In this document: one piece after another, positions 44,515 through 53,573 of the stretch
Numbering within the stretch: the stretch's first letter is position 1
Layout of the letters: each line of letters opens with the position of its first letter
Origin: Kangiella shandongensis
GTDB lineage: Bacteria > Pseudomonadota > Gammaproteobacteria > Enterobacterales > Kangiellaceae
DNA length: 64,000 bases
Direction: 5' to 3'
NCBI RefSeq assembly: GCF_020005365.1
Contig: NZ_JACNML010000011.1
Location: 1-64,000 of the forward strand
Notes under the pieces: model-generated
Told to the model about the DNA's origin: nothing
Database searches by the model: none
Seen by the model: only the letters and a program-made list of their open reading frames with translations
Translations under genes and position numbers: made by a program

Positions 44515-45150
44515 TCAGCTTTTCAGTTTAAATTTACGGCGAGTTTCGTCGACCAGACGATATCTGGAACTTCGTTGTCTTTCATGCGGAGCAAAGGCTG
44601 AGCTAGCCTTATCTAAGAGGTTAACCGCACGCTCAAGCTGACTCATTTCATCATCGGTTAGCTTATCTTGTGAGGACAGTTCATTGATCTGAAGAATGGC
44701 AAACTCTTTTGCCGCAATGTCCTCAGGTAGTCCCGATACCGTGCAAAGACCGTAGATGCCTTGTATAAAGTGCTGCCATTCTTCCCTGATATGCTTTGCT
44801 AGGTTGGCATTAATTTTAGGATCAGAAGATAAGTGATGGGCAGATTTTAGTTCTGCTATCGCTTTTTCATAGCGAGTAGAAAATACGTCATAGATCAATT
44901 CGCTATCATTTAATGAATGAACTATTCCGAGCCAGGAAGCATATCCTTTTGCGTAATATTCAATACAATGGGTTTCTTCGTGAAGACCAAAAAATGAATC
45001 ACTTCTTACATCCACATCGAGTTTATAAGAAGCTTTAGGCATGACTTCATTGTCTTGATAATCGCGAAAGTCCTGTTCTGTGATTTTCGTGTTATCAAGC
45101 AGCTCCTGCAATGTGAAGAAGTGACTGTTCAGGTAGTGTATAAGTTCCAA
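44515..45150 (-). CDS. hypothetical protein, DUF6058-like
   Basis: This 211-residue soluble protein begins LELIHYLNSHFFTLQELLDNTKITEQDF (read from a TTG at 45150 with AAAGGA 9 bases upstream). The pattern HYLNSHFFTLQELL and ARYVLDV-like KASYKLDVDVRS recalls DUF6058, a family named for occurrence near natural-product genes. I hold that assignment loosely. The rest is helical (REEWQHFIQGIYGLCTVSGLPEDIAAKE). It converges on the DoxX gene with no gap. No biosynthetic genes are nearby. Confidence 0.55.
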   Translation of the reverse strand: MELIHYLNSHFFTLQELLDNTKITEQDFRDYQDNEVMPKASYKLDVDVRSDSFFGLHEETHCIEYYAKGYASWLGIVHSLNDSELIYDVFSTRYEKAIAELKSAHHLSSDPKINANLAKHIREEWQHFIQGIYGLCTVSGLPEDIAAKEFAILQINELSSQDKLTDDEMSQLERAVNLLDKASSAFAPHERQRSSRYRLVDETRRKFKLKS

Positions 45151-45216
45151 ACGCTATAATCCTTTGAGTTAATATGTCATTATCCAGCTGCGTGAGGGGT
45201 ATCCCCAGTCTAGGCA

Positions 45217-45759
45217 TTAGTCTGCCTGTAATAAGCCCTGGTAACAAATTAAGGTGCCGAGAACTGGCAAAGAAAATTCGACATGAAAGCGGTATCGATC
45301 ATTTTCTATGACTTTATAAGCGGTACTGCCAGGGATGAGCCACAGAGGCAACGAGAGCCGACCGGCTTTGACTTCCAGGCATCGCCAGAACCAGCCTCCA
45401 TTGCGAATATCTACGGTGAGCTTCATGGAAACAGGCCCTGTTTTTTCAATCCAATAGCCTTGTTCTATGGTGCCAACGGGTATAAAAAGTGAGGTGACCG
45501 TGTCGCTCTGGTTAAATTGACGTGACCAGCGTAATCCCCGTTCGTCATGAGAAATAGTAACGGTCAGCTGCTGAGTTCCCATAGAGGGTAGATTCATCTT
45601 CTTGGCTAATCGACGACCGATAACTCCAGCCAGTCCTTTGCCATAAGTGATATTGACGTCCCCGCGTAGCTGGCCACCACGAATATGCAGTTGTTGTAGC
45701 AATGGGTGGAGGTCGTTAAATCTATTACCAAACCAATTCTTTACGATGTTACTTTCCAT
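45217..45759 (-). CDS. DUF4166 domain-containing protein
   Basis: This 180-residue protein matches DUF4166 in order: RFNDLHPLLQQLHIRGGQLRGD, KGLAGVIGRRLAKKMNLPS, GLRWSRQFNQSDTVTS, LTVDIRNGGWFWRCLEVKAGRLSLPLWLIPG and FHVEFSLPVLGTLICYQGLL. The domain is often fused to epimerase or saccharopine dehydrogenase-like proteins but stands alone here. It resembles a beta-barrel lipid-binding fold. No signal peptide is present. Function is not established. Confidence 0.83.
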   Translation of the reverse strand: MESNIVKNWFGNRFNDLHPLLQQLHIRGGQLRGDVNITYGKGLAGVIGRRLAKKMNLPSMGTQQLTVTISHDERGLRWSRQFNQSDTVTSLFIPVGTIEQGYWIEKTGPVSMKLTVDIRNGGWFWRCLEVKAGRLSLPLWLIPGSTAYKVIENDRYRFHVEFSLPVLGTLICYQGLLQAD

Positions 45760-45807
45760 AGTTATTCAATAGGCTGGGTTAGACTTTGTCGTGAACTAAC
45801 TTATTTA

Positions 45808-46128
45808 TTACTGATCCTTTGGTTTTAGCATAAACTCTAGCGCCATCTGTAAATCTTTGTCGCTACAGTCAAAACAACCGCCTTTGGGTGGCATGCCTTT
45901 ATAACCGTTGACCATGCTTTCTAATAGAATCTCTTCGCCTTTATCCAGACGCGATTGCCATTGCTCGATATTGCCTCTCATAGGAGCGCCGCCATGACCG
46001 CGCTCGTGACAGCTAAAGCATGAACGGTAATAAATACTTTCACCGTCCCGTTTTTGTGGTTCAGGGGTACAGGAGATTAAGCCCATCGGGATCAATATTA
46101 TGAGAGAGGTTTTGAGTGCGTTACGCAT
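45808..46128 (-). CDS. cytochrome c5-like lipoprotein
   Basis: This 106-residue protein starts at ATG 46128 (MRNALKTSLIILIPMGLISC) with AGGATA seven bases before. The lipobox LISC implies anchoring to a membrane on the periplasmic side. One haem-binding CFSCH is followed by an axial-ligand region NGYKGMPPKGGCFDCSD, where Met and an extra cysteine pair are typical of cytochrome c5. It probably shuttles electrons among respiratory complexes. Its start overlaps the end of the GNAT gene by 8 bp, and a second cytochrome c5 gene lies just beyond. Confidence 0.87.
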   Translation of the reverse strand: MRNALKTSLIILIPMGLISCTPEPQKRDGESIYYRSCFSCHERGHGGAPMRGNIEQWQSRLDKGEEILLESMVNGYKGMPPKGGCFDCSDKDLQMALEFMLKPKDQ

Positions 46129-46600
46129 CGTTTGTATCCTGCTTTTTAACCATATAGTCACAGTTTTCCATGGGCATAGCTTCTGGATATTCTGTTTCAA
46201 CAAACCCTAGACTTTCATAAAGCTTCTTAGCTCTGGGATTATCTTTCATGACAAACAATGAATAGTCAGCAGTATCTAAACATTCATGTCCCAGCTCTAG
46301 CAGTCGGCTGATAAGTTCGGTGCCAATGCCTTGGCCTTGATAATCTGGGTTGACTATGAGGCGACTCAATTGAGTACGACCGACACGATCGTAGATTTGT
46401 CCAAAAGCCAGTGGGGTGTTGTCCTTAACAAGAACACGGTTAACTAATTTATCGTTATAGAGCTTAATGTCTTCGATGAAGCTTTGCTGATCGAACGGGT
46501 AGCGGAAGTTTGGACCTGCCCATATAGAAAAAACATCGGGGTCCTTTACCCACTCCATGACGCTAAGCAGGTGTTCTTCGGTGGCTTTGACGAGTTTCAT
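46121..46600 (-). CDS. GNAT family N-acetyltransferase
   Basis: This protein of about 159 residues starts at MKLVKATEEHLL (ATG 46600; ATG 46606 also possible, with no clear ribosome site). The acetyl-CoA-binding loop LIVNPDYQGQGIGTELISRLLE contains the Q/RxxGxG/A motif, and YSLFVMKDNPRAKKLYESLGFVETE completes the GNAT fold. It acetylates an unknown amine, perhaps a protein N-terminus or small metabolite. The reading frame open to 46723 runs back through a terminator and is not used. Confidence 0.85.
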   Translation of the reverse strand: MKLVKATEEHLLSVMEWVKDPDVFSIWAGPNFRYPFDQQSFIEDIKLYNDKLVNRVLVKDNTPLAFGQIYDRVGRTQLSRLIVNPDYQGQGIGTELISRLLELGHECLDTADYSLFVMKDNPRAKKLYESLGFVETEYPEAMPMENCDYMVKKQDTNDA

Positions 46601-46623
46601 CTGCATATATTTCAGACACAAAA

Positions 46624-46646
46624 AAGCCGATCGCTTGGATCGGCTT
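46624..46646 (-). terminator. intrinsic terminator of the cytochrome c5 gene
   Basis: On the minus strand AAGCCGATC / GATCGGCTT (9 bp, 5-base loop) is followed by a run of five T. It starts 13 bp after the cytochrome c5 stop at 46659 and ends just before the GNAT start, separating the two transcription units. Confidence 0.82.
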
Positions 46647-46658
46647 CTTAAGAAACGA

Positions 46659-47096
46659 TTACTTGCTTTGTTCGACCATGTAGTCAACAACAGCTTTGAT
46701 TTCGTCATCTGAACAGTCGGCACAAGTACCTTTCGGTGGCATAGCGTTAAGGCCGTTGATCGCGTTGCTGTAAACGGTTTCTTCGCCCTGAGCTACACGA
46801 GGTTCCCAGGCAGCCACGTCACCCAGTTTAGGGGCACCAGCAACGCCCGCTGCGTGACACGCTGTACAGTATGTGTTGTAGATGTCTTCAGGAGCACGAG
46901 GACCAGATGCTGCGCCTGTGCTAGGAGCGGTGTTAGATACCTGTGGTACCTCGTCACCTTCTACATAAACTTTATGTACTGGCTCCAAGCGCTCTTTTAC
47001 GCTCTTGTCGCTTAAGTGTTTCGCTGCCGCTGCTCCGGCAAATACTGCTGCTGTGATAGTCACAGCTAAAACGAACATTGATTTTACTTTAGTCAT
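46659..47096 (-). CDS. cytochrome c5 family protein
   Basis: This 145-residue periplasmic monohaem cytochrome starts at ATG 47096 (MTKVKSMFVLAVTITAAVFA, GAGAGA upstream). A signal or anchor helix is followed by a Pro/Ser/Thr linker. The haem motif is YNTYCTACHAAGVAGAP and the axial Met and cysteine pair lie in AINGLNAMPPKGTCADCSDDE, the classic cytochrome c5 signature. It likely carries electrons to a terminal oxidase. The lipoprotein paralog at 45808-46128 shares the same signature, suggesting an old duplication with altered anchoring. Confidence 0.92.
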   Translation of the reverse strand: MTKVKSMFVLAVTITAAVFAGAAAAKHLSDKSVKERLEPVHKVYVEGDEVPQVSNTAPSTGAASGPRAPEDIYNTYCTACHAAGVAGAPKLGDVAAWEPRVAQGEETVYSNAINGLNAMPPKGTCADCSDDEIKAVVDYMVEQSK

Positions 47097-47324
47097 GGTC
47101 TCTCTCATCAAAATAGACAAATTAGAGTCATCGCTTAGCGGCTTAAAGCGATCCCTAAGCACCCGGAGGTGGAAAATTTAGTGGGCAAATTATAACCGTA
47201 AACCGGACGCGATCAAATAGCCAAGACAAAATAAGCTGTGGTTATATGAATAATTCTGATTTAGGCATACTTTTTTGTTTTGTGATCAGGCACAATAAGC
47301 ACAAATACTCAGCGCTGATTCCTT

Positions 47325-47786
47325 ATGAGTTCATTACCGCAAGAAGCCTTACAGATGTTGGGCGAGGCTCTGGTTAATAATATTCCTTTCAACCGACATA
47401 TTGGCCTTAAGTATCAGACGGTTAGTGAAGAACAATGTATCATCACCTTCGACATGAAACCCGAATTGGTGGGTAACTATATTCAGGGTATTTTGCACGG
47501 TGGTGTGATTTCTTCGGCCATGGATATGGTCGGCGGCATTATGGCTGCGGTGGGTATTTTGCACAGTAATCCTGCCACTCATCTCGATGAGCTGAAAAAG
47601 AAAATCGCCAAGCTGAGTACGATCGATTTGCGTGTCGATTTCTTGCGTCCCGGGCGCGGTAATACTTTTTTTGCTAAAGCTGAGTTGTTACGAGCCGGTA
47701 AGCGGGTTGCGGTAGTGCGTACTGAGTTAGTAAACGAAGACGACGTGCAGATTGCTGTGGCTACCGGTACTTTTATGGTTGGTTAA
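47325..47786 (+). CDS. hotdog-fold thioesterase, YigI-like
   Basis: This 153-residue acyl-CoA thioesterase-like protein has the hotdog signature YIQGILHGGVISSAMDMVGGIMA, with the conserved HGG. IDLRVDFLRPGRGNTFFAKAELLRAGKRVAVVRTELVNEDD is the central sheet. Length and the N-terminal helix FNRHIGLKY match YigI. The family hydrolyses acyl-CoA; chain-length preference is unknown. No ribosome site is obvious ahead of the ATG. The gap to rarD is 43 bp, so co-transcription is likely. Confidence 0.87.
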   Translation: MSSLPQEALQMLGEALVNNIPFNRHIGLKYQTVSEEQCIITFDMKPELVGNYIQGILHGGVISSAMDMVGGIMAAVGILHSNPATHLDELKKKIAKLSTIDLRVDFLRPGRGNTFFAKAELLRAGKRVAVVRTELVNEDDVQIAVATGTFMVG

Positions 47787-47829
47787 GAGAACCAGCATCT
47801 TTTCTAAATATATTCAATAGGTTAGCGCC

Positions 47830-48768
47830 ATGAAGCCTGAGAACACATCGACTCAGCAGGGCTCCGGTTCCGCTGAAGGACAACAAAACCCCAAGGCAGG
47901 TTATATTTTTGCGCTGGGTGCTTTTATGATTTGGGGACTGGCGCCGATTTACTTTAAAGCGGTGCAGGAAGTTTCTCCTCTGGAAATTCTGGCGCACCGT
48001 GTGGCCTGGTCGGTTCCGGTAGTGTTATTGATTATGTGGGCAATCAAGCGCCCATTTCCTAAAGGTATTCTGAAAGATAAAAAGACGCTGGGGTTGCTGG
48101 TACTGACCTCGGTTCTGATTTCAGGGAACTGGCTGGTGTTTACCTGGGCGGTGACTAATGACAGGGTATTGGAAACCAGCCTTGGCTATTTTATTAATCC
48201 TCTGATTAGCGTCGCTCTGGGGATCTTATTCTTAAAGGAAAAGCTCTCCATCTGGAGCAAGTGGGCGCTGGGGTTGGCGATTGCGGGGGTCAGCTATCGG
48301 GTGGTGGTACTGGGCGGTCTGCCCTGGGTTTCATTATATCTGGCATTTTCTTTTGGCTTTTATGGCTTATTGCGTAAGCAGGTGAATATTGGGCCACTAC
48401 AGGGACTGCTGGTCGAAACCTTAATCGTGCTACCGTTTACGGCGGGTTATATCTATTACCTGTGGTACACAGGAACTGGCAGCTTCTTACATTCGTCGTC
48501 GCAGATTGACTGGTTATTAATCGCCGGTGGTGTGATCACGACTGTGCCGCTGGCTCTGTTTTCAGCTGGCGCTCGACTGTTGCCACTGAACACCATTGGG
48601 TTTTTCCAGTATCTGGCACCCAGTCTGACCTTCATTCTGGCTGTGTTCGTGTTTAAAGAGCCATTTAACCTTGATTTGTTGATTACCTTCGTCTGCATCT
48701 GGTTGGGTCTGGTGGTGTACACCGTTGGTGTGGTAAAAAATTCTCAGCGTAGACGAAAGCCTGCTTAA
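47830..48768 (+). CDS. rarD: EamA family transporter RarD
   Basis: This 312-residue protein has ten membrane helices and two EamA repeats. The RarD-specific start GYIFALGAFMIWGLAPIYFKAVQ, then PLEILAHRVAWSVPVVLLI and NWLVFTWAVTNDRVLETSLGYFINPLISVALG, identify it; LFSAGARLLPLNTIGFFQYLAPSLTFILAVFV is the second repeat. RarD was named for chloramphenicol sensitivity in E. coli and Pseudomonas. The real substrate is not established. The gene follows the YigI-like gene. Confidence 0.93.
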   Translation: MKPENTSTQQGSGSAEGQQNPKAGYIFALGAFMIWGLAPIYFKAVQEVSPLEILAHRVAWSVPVVLLIMWAIKRPFPKGILKDKKTLGLLVLTSVLISGNWLVFTWAVTNDRVLETSLGYFINPLISVALGILFLKEKLSIWSKWALGLAIAGVSYRVVVLGGLPWVSLYLAFSFGFYGLLRKQVNIGPLQGLLVETLIVLPFTAGYIYYLWYTGTGSFLHSSSQIDWLLIAGGVITTVPLALFSAGARLLPLNTIGFFQYLAPSLTFILAVFVFKEPFNLDLLITFVCIWLGLVVYTVGVVKNSQRRRKPA

Positions 48769-48872
48769 GAGAGAAAGCTTTCAGCACGGCTTGTACTACT
48801 TACTTTGCGCTTGTCATGGCTACATAAATATATGATAAATTGGAGTCGATACAGTCGGTAAAAGGAGTGTCT

Positions 48873-50648
48873 ATGGCCCTTGAAGCAATTTTTGTATTAG
48901 CCTTGGTATTGGCTGTATTTATTGCTTTTGTTTGGGAAAAGTACCCTCCTGAGGTCGTTGCTCTTACTTCCTGTGCTGCTCTGCTTGTGGCAGGCGTCTT
49001 AAACACTGAAGAATTCTTATCCGTATTCAGTAACAGCGCTCCGGTCACCATCGCTATGATGTTAATCCTGAGTGCTGCTTTGGAGCGCACGGGTGTGTTA
49101 CAGATAATCAGCAACACCCTCAAGCGTAGGGCCAAGGGATCTTACTTACGTTCGTTGTTTATCATCATGCTCTTCAGCATGATGACTTCAGCATTTATGA
49201 ACAATACGCCCATTGTGTTGATGCTGACCCCGGTCGTGATCTCTCTCGCCGCCAGTGTCAATATGGCACCTTCAAAGCTACTGATCCCTTTATCTTTCGC
49301 CTCTATTTTTGGTGGGACATTAACTCTTGTCGGTACTTCTTCAAATATTTTGATGAGCAGTATTGCTTCTGATGCCGGTCAGCAGCCTATTGGAATGTTT
49401 GAAATGACGCTGCCGGGATTATGTTTTGTTGCCGTTGGATTCGTTTATATGCTGACCGTTGGTCGATGGCTATTGCCAGACAGGCTCTCGTTAATAGAGG
49501 TTATGAAACAAAAATCTCAGCGAAAGTTTATTGCCGAGGTATTTATCCCGACTGGTTCGACGCATATCGGCAAGCCTGCCACAGAGTTCGCCGCAGCGAT
49601 GGACGGTGCGCACCTGATTGATATGGTGCGACACAATATTTCCGTGAGAAGGGGGATGAATCAGTTAACTATCAAGGCCGGGGACAGATTGATATTAAAG
49701 ACAGCCGCCAGTGAACTGCTAAGCTTGAAAGAGGATGGTGAGGTTGAATTTACGGCTTCTTTGCCACAGGGTGTTGAGCCGGTAACTGCGAGTGAGTCAC
49801 TGGTGATGGAAGCCAGTATCAGCATGAAATCACGCTTAGCAGGGCGACGGGTGATGGAGTTAGGGCTGGCGCGTAAGTATGGTGTGTACGTTATTGCGCT
49901 ACACAGAGAAGATGAAAAGGCTAATGAAAATTTCGATAAAATAAAATTAAAATTTGGCGATACTCTCTTACTTGAAGGCTCCGCGGAAGGAATCAAACGT
50001 CTTATGGATGATGGAGATGTCATCAACCTGACTGAGCCACAGGACAGGCCGATACGACGGGCAAAGGCACCGATTGCTTTTCTGACTATCTTAACTGTGA
50101 TGACATTAGCAGCGACGGAAGTTTTACCAATTGCAGGTTTGGCAATTATCGGGGCCTCAGTGGTGCTGTTGACGAGGTGCGTGGATCCTGACGAAGCTTT
50201 TGACGCTATTGACTGGCGGATTCTGTTTCTAATTTTCGGCATGTTAGGATTAAGCCTTGGTTTGGAGAAAACAGGCGCTGCTCAGTGGCTGGTGAATGCT
50301 ATTCTGGTTTTGACGGAAGAAGTAGGGGCTAAGGGAATTTTGTTCGGGGTTTACCTGCTGACGGCGTTGCTGACGCAAATGGTAAGTAATAATGCCGTTA
50401 CTGTTTTAATCGGCCCTATCGTGATTGCATTGGCGCAGCAGCTTGGGCTGGATCCAAGACCATTTATAATGGCTGTGATGTTTGCAGCCAGTGCCAGCTT
50501 TGCAACGCCTATAGGCTATCAGACCAATACATTTATTTACGTTGCCGGAGGCTATAAATTTAATGATTTCTTAAAGGTAGGGATGCCACTTAATCTGATC
50601 TTTGCTTTTGTCGCAACGGTGGTGATACCGTTGTTTTTCCCTTTGTGA
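48873..50648 (+). CDS. SLC13-family anion permease with two TrkA-C domains
   Basis: This 591-residue inner-membrane protein starts at ATG 48873 (MALEAIFVLALVLAV) with AAGGAG ahead. The N-terminal half carries CitMHS/DASS helices with SAFMNNTPIVLMLTPVV. Two cytosolic RCK_C/TrkA-C domains follow (about 205-290 and 300-385, e.g. RLAGRRVMELGLARKYGVYVIAL). The second permease half contains QMVSNNAVTVLIGPIVIALA and FAASASFATPIGYQTNTFIYVAGG. This layout is that of sulfate or di/tricarboxylate permeases of the SLC13 type. The substrate is unassigned. Confidence 0.9.
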   Translation: MALEAIFVLALVLAVFIAFVWEKYPPEVVALTSCAALLVAGVLNTEEFLSVFSNSAPVTIAMMLILSAALERTGVLQIISNTLKRRAKGSYLRSLFIIMLFSMMTSAFMNNTPIVLMLTPVVISLAASVNMAPSKLLIPLSFASIFGGTLTLVGTSSNILMSSIASDAGQQPIGMFEMTLPGLCFVAVGFVYMLTVGRWLLPDRLSLIEVMKQKSQRKFIAEVFIPTGSTHIGKPATEFAAAMDGAHLIDMVRHNISVRRGMNQLTIKAGDRLILKTAASELLSLKEDGEVEFTASLPQGVEPVTASESLVMEASISMKSRLAGRRVMELGLARKYGVYVIALHREDEKANENFDKIKLKFGDTLLLEGSAEGIKRLMDDGDVINLTEPQDRPIRRAKAPIAFLTILTVMTLAATEVLPIAGLAIIGASVVLLTRCVDPDEAFDAIDWRILFLIFGMLGLSLGLEKTGAAQWLVNAILVLTEEVGAKGILFGVYLLTALLTQMVSNNAVTVLIGPIVIALAQQLGLDPRPFIMAVMFAASASFATPIGYQTNTFIYVAGGYKFNDFLKVGMPLNLIFAFVATVVIPLFFPL

Positions 50649-50758
50649 GTTCACCCTTTGTGGCTTAGGGCGGTGTACAGACTCAAGGTGGCCGGCCTAG
50701 CGAGAAGGGAGAACTAAGCCAGCCTAAAAGAAAATTTAACCAACCTTATCTAAAGGAA

Positions 50759-53143
50759 CTAGAACGTCAGGCGGAATCCGGCGGAAAGGGTTCTGCCGGC
50801 GCGGGTCGTGCGATCTTTCAGGAAAGAGGCATGATCACGAATTTCCGTATTAGCCATGTTCTCTCCTTTCAGGAACAACATTAAGTCGGCGTTATCAAAA
50901 TAGATGTTATAGCCGAAATTCATGTTGATCAGCGTGTAGCCTTCGGTTGGTAATTCGTCTTCAGCCAGTTGGTTTTGATCATCAACTTTGATGGCTGTGA
51001 AGTCGGCGCTGAAATCACCTTCGACGAAACCAATATTACCACCTAAGCGCTTGGCCGGAGTTCGTGGCAGGTAACCGCCTTTATCCAGTGTGGCGCGGGT
51101 GTAGTCTGCGAACAGTCCGGCTTTCCAGTACCTGTCACCTTCGTAGCCAAAGGTCCAGTCGATCTCTGCTTCGAGTCCAGTGAAGGTCGCGTCGTCCTGC
51201 GTATATTCGAAGATCGGGAATTCTTCACCATGTTCTTCGTGTTCGTCGCCATGCTGCTCTTCGTGCGCTTCGCCTTCATGATGCGCCAGATAGATGTAAT
51301 CGGATACCTGATTATGGAACAGGGAAACCGAAGCGTGGACGTCATCGGTGTGATAGCGCAGGCCGATATCGATGTTGTTGGCTGTTTCTTTGTCCAGATT
51401 CGGGTTGCCGACCTCGATGGTCAGCGTTGCCAGATGTGGTACATAGTGCTCTTCGTCGTTGCCGGCGTTCGAGTAGAGTTCTTCCACCGCAGGCAGGCGC
51501 TGGGCATGTGCCAGATTAATCGGTAAAGACCACTTGTCATCGATATGCCAGACGGTACCGGCGGCAAAGCTATAGGCGTTATCGTCACGTTGTGCACCAG
51601 TGAATGCGCCGCTACTGCGAACATCAATTTCCTGGTGATCGACACGCAGGCCCAGCTCGGTATGCCAGTCGCCTTTGTCCATTTCTTCCAGCCAGAAAAC
51701 ACCGTAGTTTTTGGTGTTGGAGCCGGGGATAAAGGTTTCAGCACCGATGGCTGCAAAGTCGCTGTCGCTGAGCTGTAAACCGAGTGCACCCTGCCAGCCG
51801 CTCCAGGCGTTATGTACCGCTTCAATGCGAAGTTCCTGTGCATCATTGGTGAACTGGGTGCTGATTTCATCGCCTTCCAGTTCCATATGTTCATAGTCGG
51901 TTTTGGCGTAACTGAACTTCAGCTCCTGGAAGCCAGCGAAAGGATCGTTGAGCTGACCTTTGACGTCATAACGTTTTTGTTTGAGATCTAGTAATATGCT
52001 TTCATCTTCGGCGTGCTCGGCATGCTCTTCTTCGGTTTCACCTTCGTGACCTTCTTCCTCATGTCCATGGGCGTGTCCCGGTAGGCCGTAAGAGCGATCA
52101 AACTCGGTATAAGATGCGCCGATATAGCCGCGCTCACCTATGTAAGAAAGGCCGAAACTGCCGCCTTTGGTATCGGTACTGGTGTTATCCAGCGTACCGC
52201 CAAATTCTTCGGCGTGCTCGGCATGTTCTTCTTCGGTTTCACCTTCGTGTTCGTGAGCTTCCTCGGCGCGTAGGAACGACGACTCGGCAAATCCCGGAAT
52301 TTCGTAGTCATCAGTTTCTGATTTAAAGGCATCCAGATTAAAAGCAAAGTTGCCGGCTGACGTGGTGACGGTGCCGACTGTGCTGCGCTCGCCGGTGGTC
52401 GAGTCAGCGGCGCGAGCTTCGATACCACCTTCGATACCTTGTGCTAAATGCGTCGGGATACGGTGATCGACCACATTGACCGCGCCACCGACGGCGCCGC
52501 CACCATAAAGTAGTGTTGCCGGGCCTTTAAGTACTTCCACGCGATCGGCTAATAGCGGCTCGGCGGCAATCCAGTGATCCGGACTGGAGTTGGAGGCGTC
52601 CTGCGTTGAACTGTTATTACTTAATACGGTAACGCGGTTACCCTGTTGACCTCGAATCACTGGACGACCGGCACCGGAGCCAAAGCTGGAGAGATTAATG
52701 CCTGGCGTTTGTGCCAGTGTTTCACCAATATTGGCACCGCGATTTTTAACCAGCTCTTCACCGCTGATGATAACCGATGGCGACGCCATTTCCAGACTGG
52801 AGTGCTCCAGCGGATTACCGGTAATGACCAATACTTCGGTATTGTCCGGTGTGATTTCGATCGTGTGCTCGTTACCATCATGGCGAATCGAGCGGTTAAT
52901 ATGACCTTCCGGGCCCGCCTCGATATCCAGCACGTAGCGGCCTTCTTCCAGCTCTTCAAACTGGAACTGACCGAGTTCATTGGTGGTGGTGGACAGGTTC
53001 AGTGTGCGTAGATGAACTTCGACGCCTGCCAATGGCTGATCGTTATCATCGGTAATCACGCCAGAAAGATTTTTTTCAGCTGCCAATGCGCTGTGCGAGG
53101 CTAAAATGCCCAGCACTAAAAGACTTACTTTAGTAAGTTTCAT
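50759..53143 (-). CDS. TonB-dependent receptor with histidine-rich loops (ZnuD-like)
   Basis: This 794-residue outer-membrane receptor has a signal peptide (MKLTKVSLLVLGILASHSALA), a carboxypeptidase-like beta domain (about 25-105, GVITDDNDQPLAGVEVHLRT), a plug (about 115-225, NRGANIGETLAQTPGINLSS) and a 22-strand-type barrel ending in ...LTF. Three extracellular-loop segments are packed with His, Glu and Asp (EGETEEEHAEHAEEF, HGHEEEGHEGETEEEHAEH, EGEAHEEQHGDEHEEHGEEF). Such loops occur in the zinc receptor ZnuD, so zinc is the likely cargo. A DUF2946-like gene lies just upstream. Confidence 0.92.
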   Translation of the reverse strand: MKLTKVSLLVLGILASHSALAAEKNLSGVITDDNDQPLAGVEVHLRTLNLSTTTNELGQFQFEELEEGRYVLDIEAGPEGHINRSIRHDGNEHTIEITPDNTEVLVITGNPLEHSSLEMASPSVIISGEELVKNRGANIGETLAQTPGINLSSFGSGAGRPVIRGQQGNRVTVLSNNSSTQDASNSSPDHWIAAEPLLADRVEVLKGPATLLYGGGAVGGAVNVVDHRIPTHLAQGIEGGIEARAADSTTGERSTVGTVTTSAGNFAFNLDAFKSETDDYEIPGFAESSFLRAEEAHEHEGETEEEHAEHAEEFGGTLDNTSTDTKGGSFGLSYIGERGYIGASYTEFDRSYGLPGHAHGHEEEGHEGETEEEHAEHAEDESILLDLKQKRYDVKGQLNDPFAGFQELKFSYAKTDYEHMELEGDEISTQFTNDAQELRIEAVHNAWSGWQGALGLQLSDSDFAAIGAETFIPGSNTKNYGVFWLEEMDKGDWHTELGLRVDHQEIDVRSSGAFTGAQRDDNAYSFAAGTVWHIDDKWSLPINLAHAQRLPAVEELYSNAGNDEEHYVPHLATLTIEVGNPNLDKETANNIDIGLRYHTDDVHASVSLFHNQVSDYIYLAHHEGEAHEEQHGDEHEEHGEEFPIFEYTQDDATFTGLEAEIDWTFGYEGDRYWKAGLFADYTRATLDKGGYLPRTPAKRLGGNIGFVEGDFSADFTAIKVDDQNQLAEDELPTEGYTLINMNFGYNIYFDNADLMLFLKGENMANTEIRDHASFLKDRTTRAGRTLSAGFRLTF
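52006..52249 (-). repeat. near-identical 43-bp direct repeats inside the TonB receptor gene
   Basis: 52006-52048 and 52207-52249 are identical except for one base, 201 bp apart. Each encodes HEGETEEEHAEHAE on the minus strand, giving two copies of the metal-rich loop motif. They could support copy-number change of the loop by recombination. Confidence 0.85.
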
Positions 53144-53236
53144 GTGTTAATTCCTCAATTGTACAAATACACAGTTACTCCCCCATGAGCTCTTTATAGA
53201 AGAACAGGGGATGTTAAATAAATTGTTAGTCGTGTG

Positions 53237-53521
53237 TTATGCGAATTGAGGAGGGGCGCGGCCGTAGAAAGGTCGAATAATGCGGACAAACACCGCACTG
53301 TCAGAGAGGGTGACGGTTTGTACGCTGACTTCGACAGGCTGTGGGACGGCTATCTGGTGGGGCGTTGTGTGTAGCTGGGCTCCCGCATGGTGTACACAGA
53401 AGGTACATTCCTGGAAGTCTTTCGCCTGTTCGTGAATCGGTGAGTTTGCGTGCGCCACGCCGAGCAACGCCATGCTCAGCAGGGCGCTCAAAATAATAAT
53501 GTGACGTAACATCTTATTCAT
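53237..53521 (-). CDS. DUF2946-like small exported protein
   Basis: This 94-residue protein starts at ATG 53521 (MNKMLRHIIILSALLSMALL); an ATG at 53545 is the alternative and neither has a strong ribosome site. A signal peptide ends near GVAHA. The mature part contains FQECTFCVHHAGAQLHTT, a CxxC followed by histidines suited to metal binding. The C-terminus FYGRAPPQFA is the RxPP ending typical of DUF2946. It lies 93 bp upstream of the TonB receptor on the same strand, pointing to a periplasmic role in the same metal uptake. Confidence 0.72.
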   Translation of the reverse strand: MNKMLRHIIILSALLSMALLGVAHANSPIHEQAKDFQECTFCVHHAGAQLHTTPHQIAVPQPVEVSVQTVTLSDSAVFVRIIRPFYGRAPPQFA

Positions 53522-53573
53522 AGTGGGTTCACGCAGTTGATTCATAATCAGAAGTTACTACTTCAAGTTTGCA

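Noticed and set aside
44515-45150. Natural-product cluster around the DUF6058-like gene
   Set aside because: No synthetase, ketosynthase, peptide-modification or transporter genes typical of such clusters are adjacent.
49661-50242. 193-codon antisense frame inside the SLC13 permease gene
   Set aside because: Shadow of the well-supported plus-strand gene; low-complexity Ser/Arg-rich translation.
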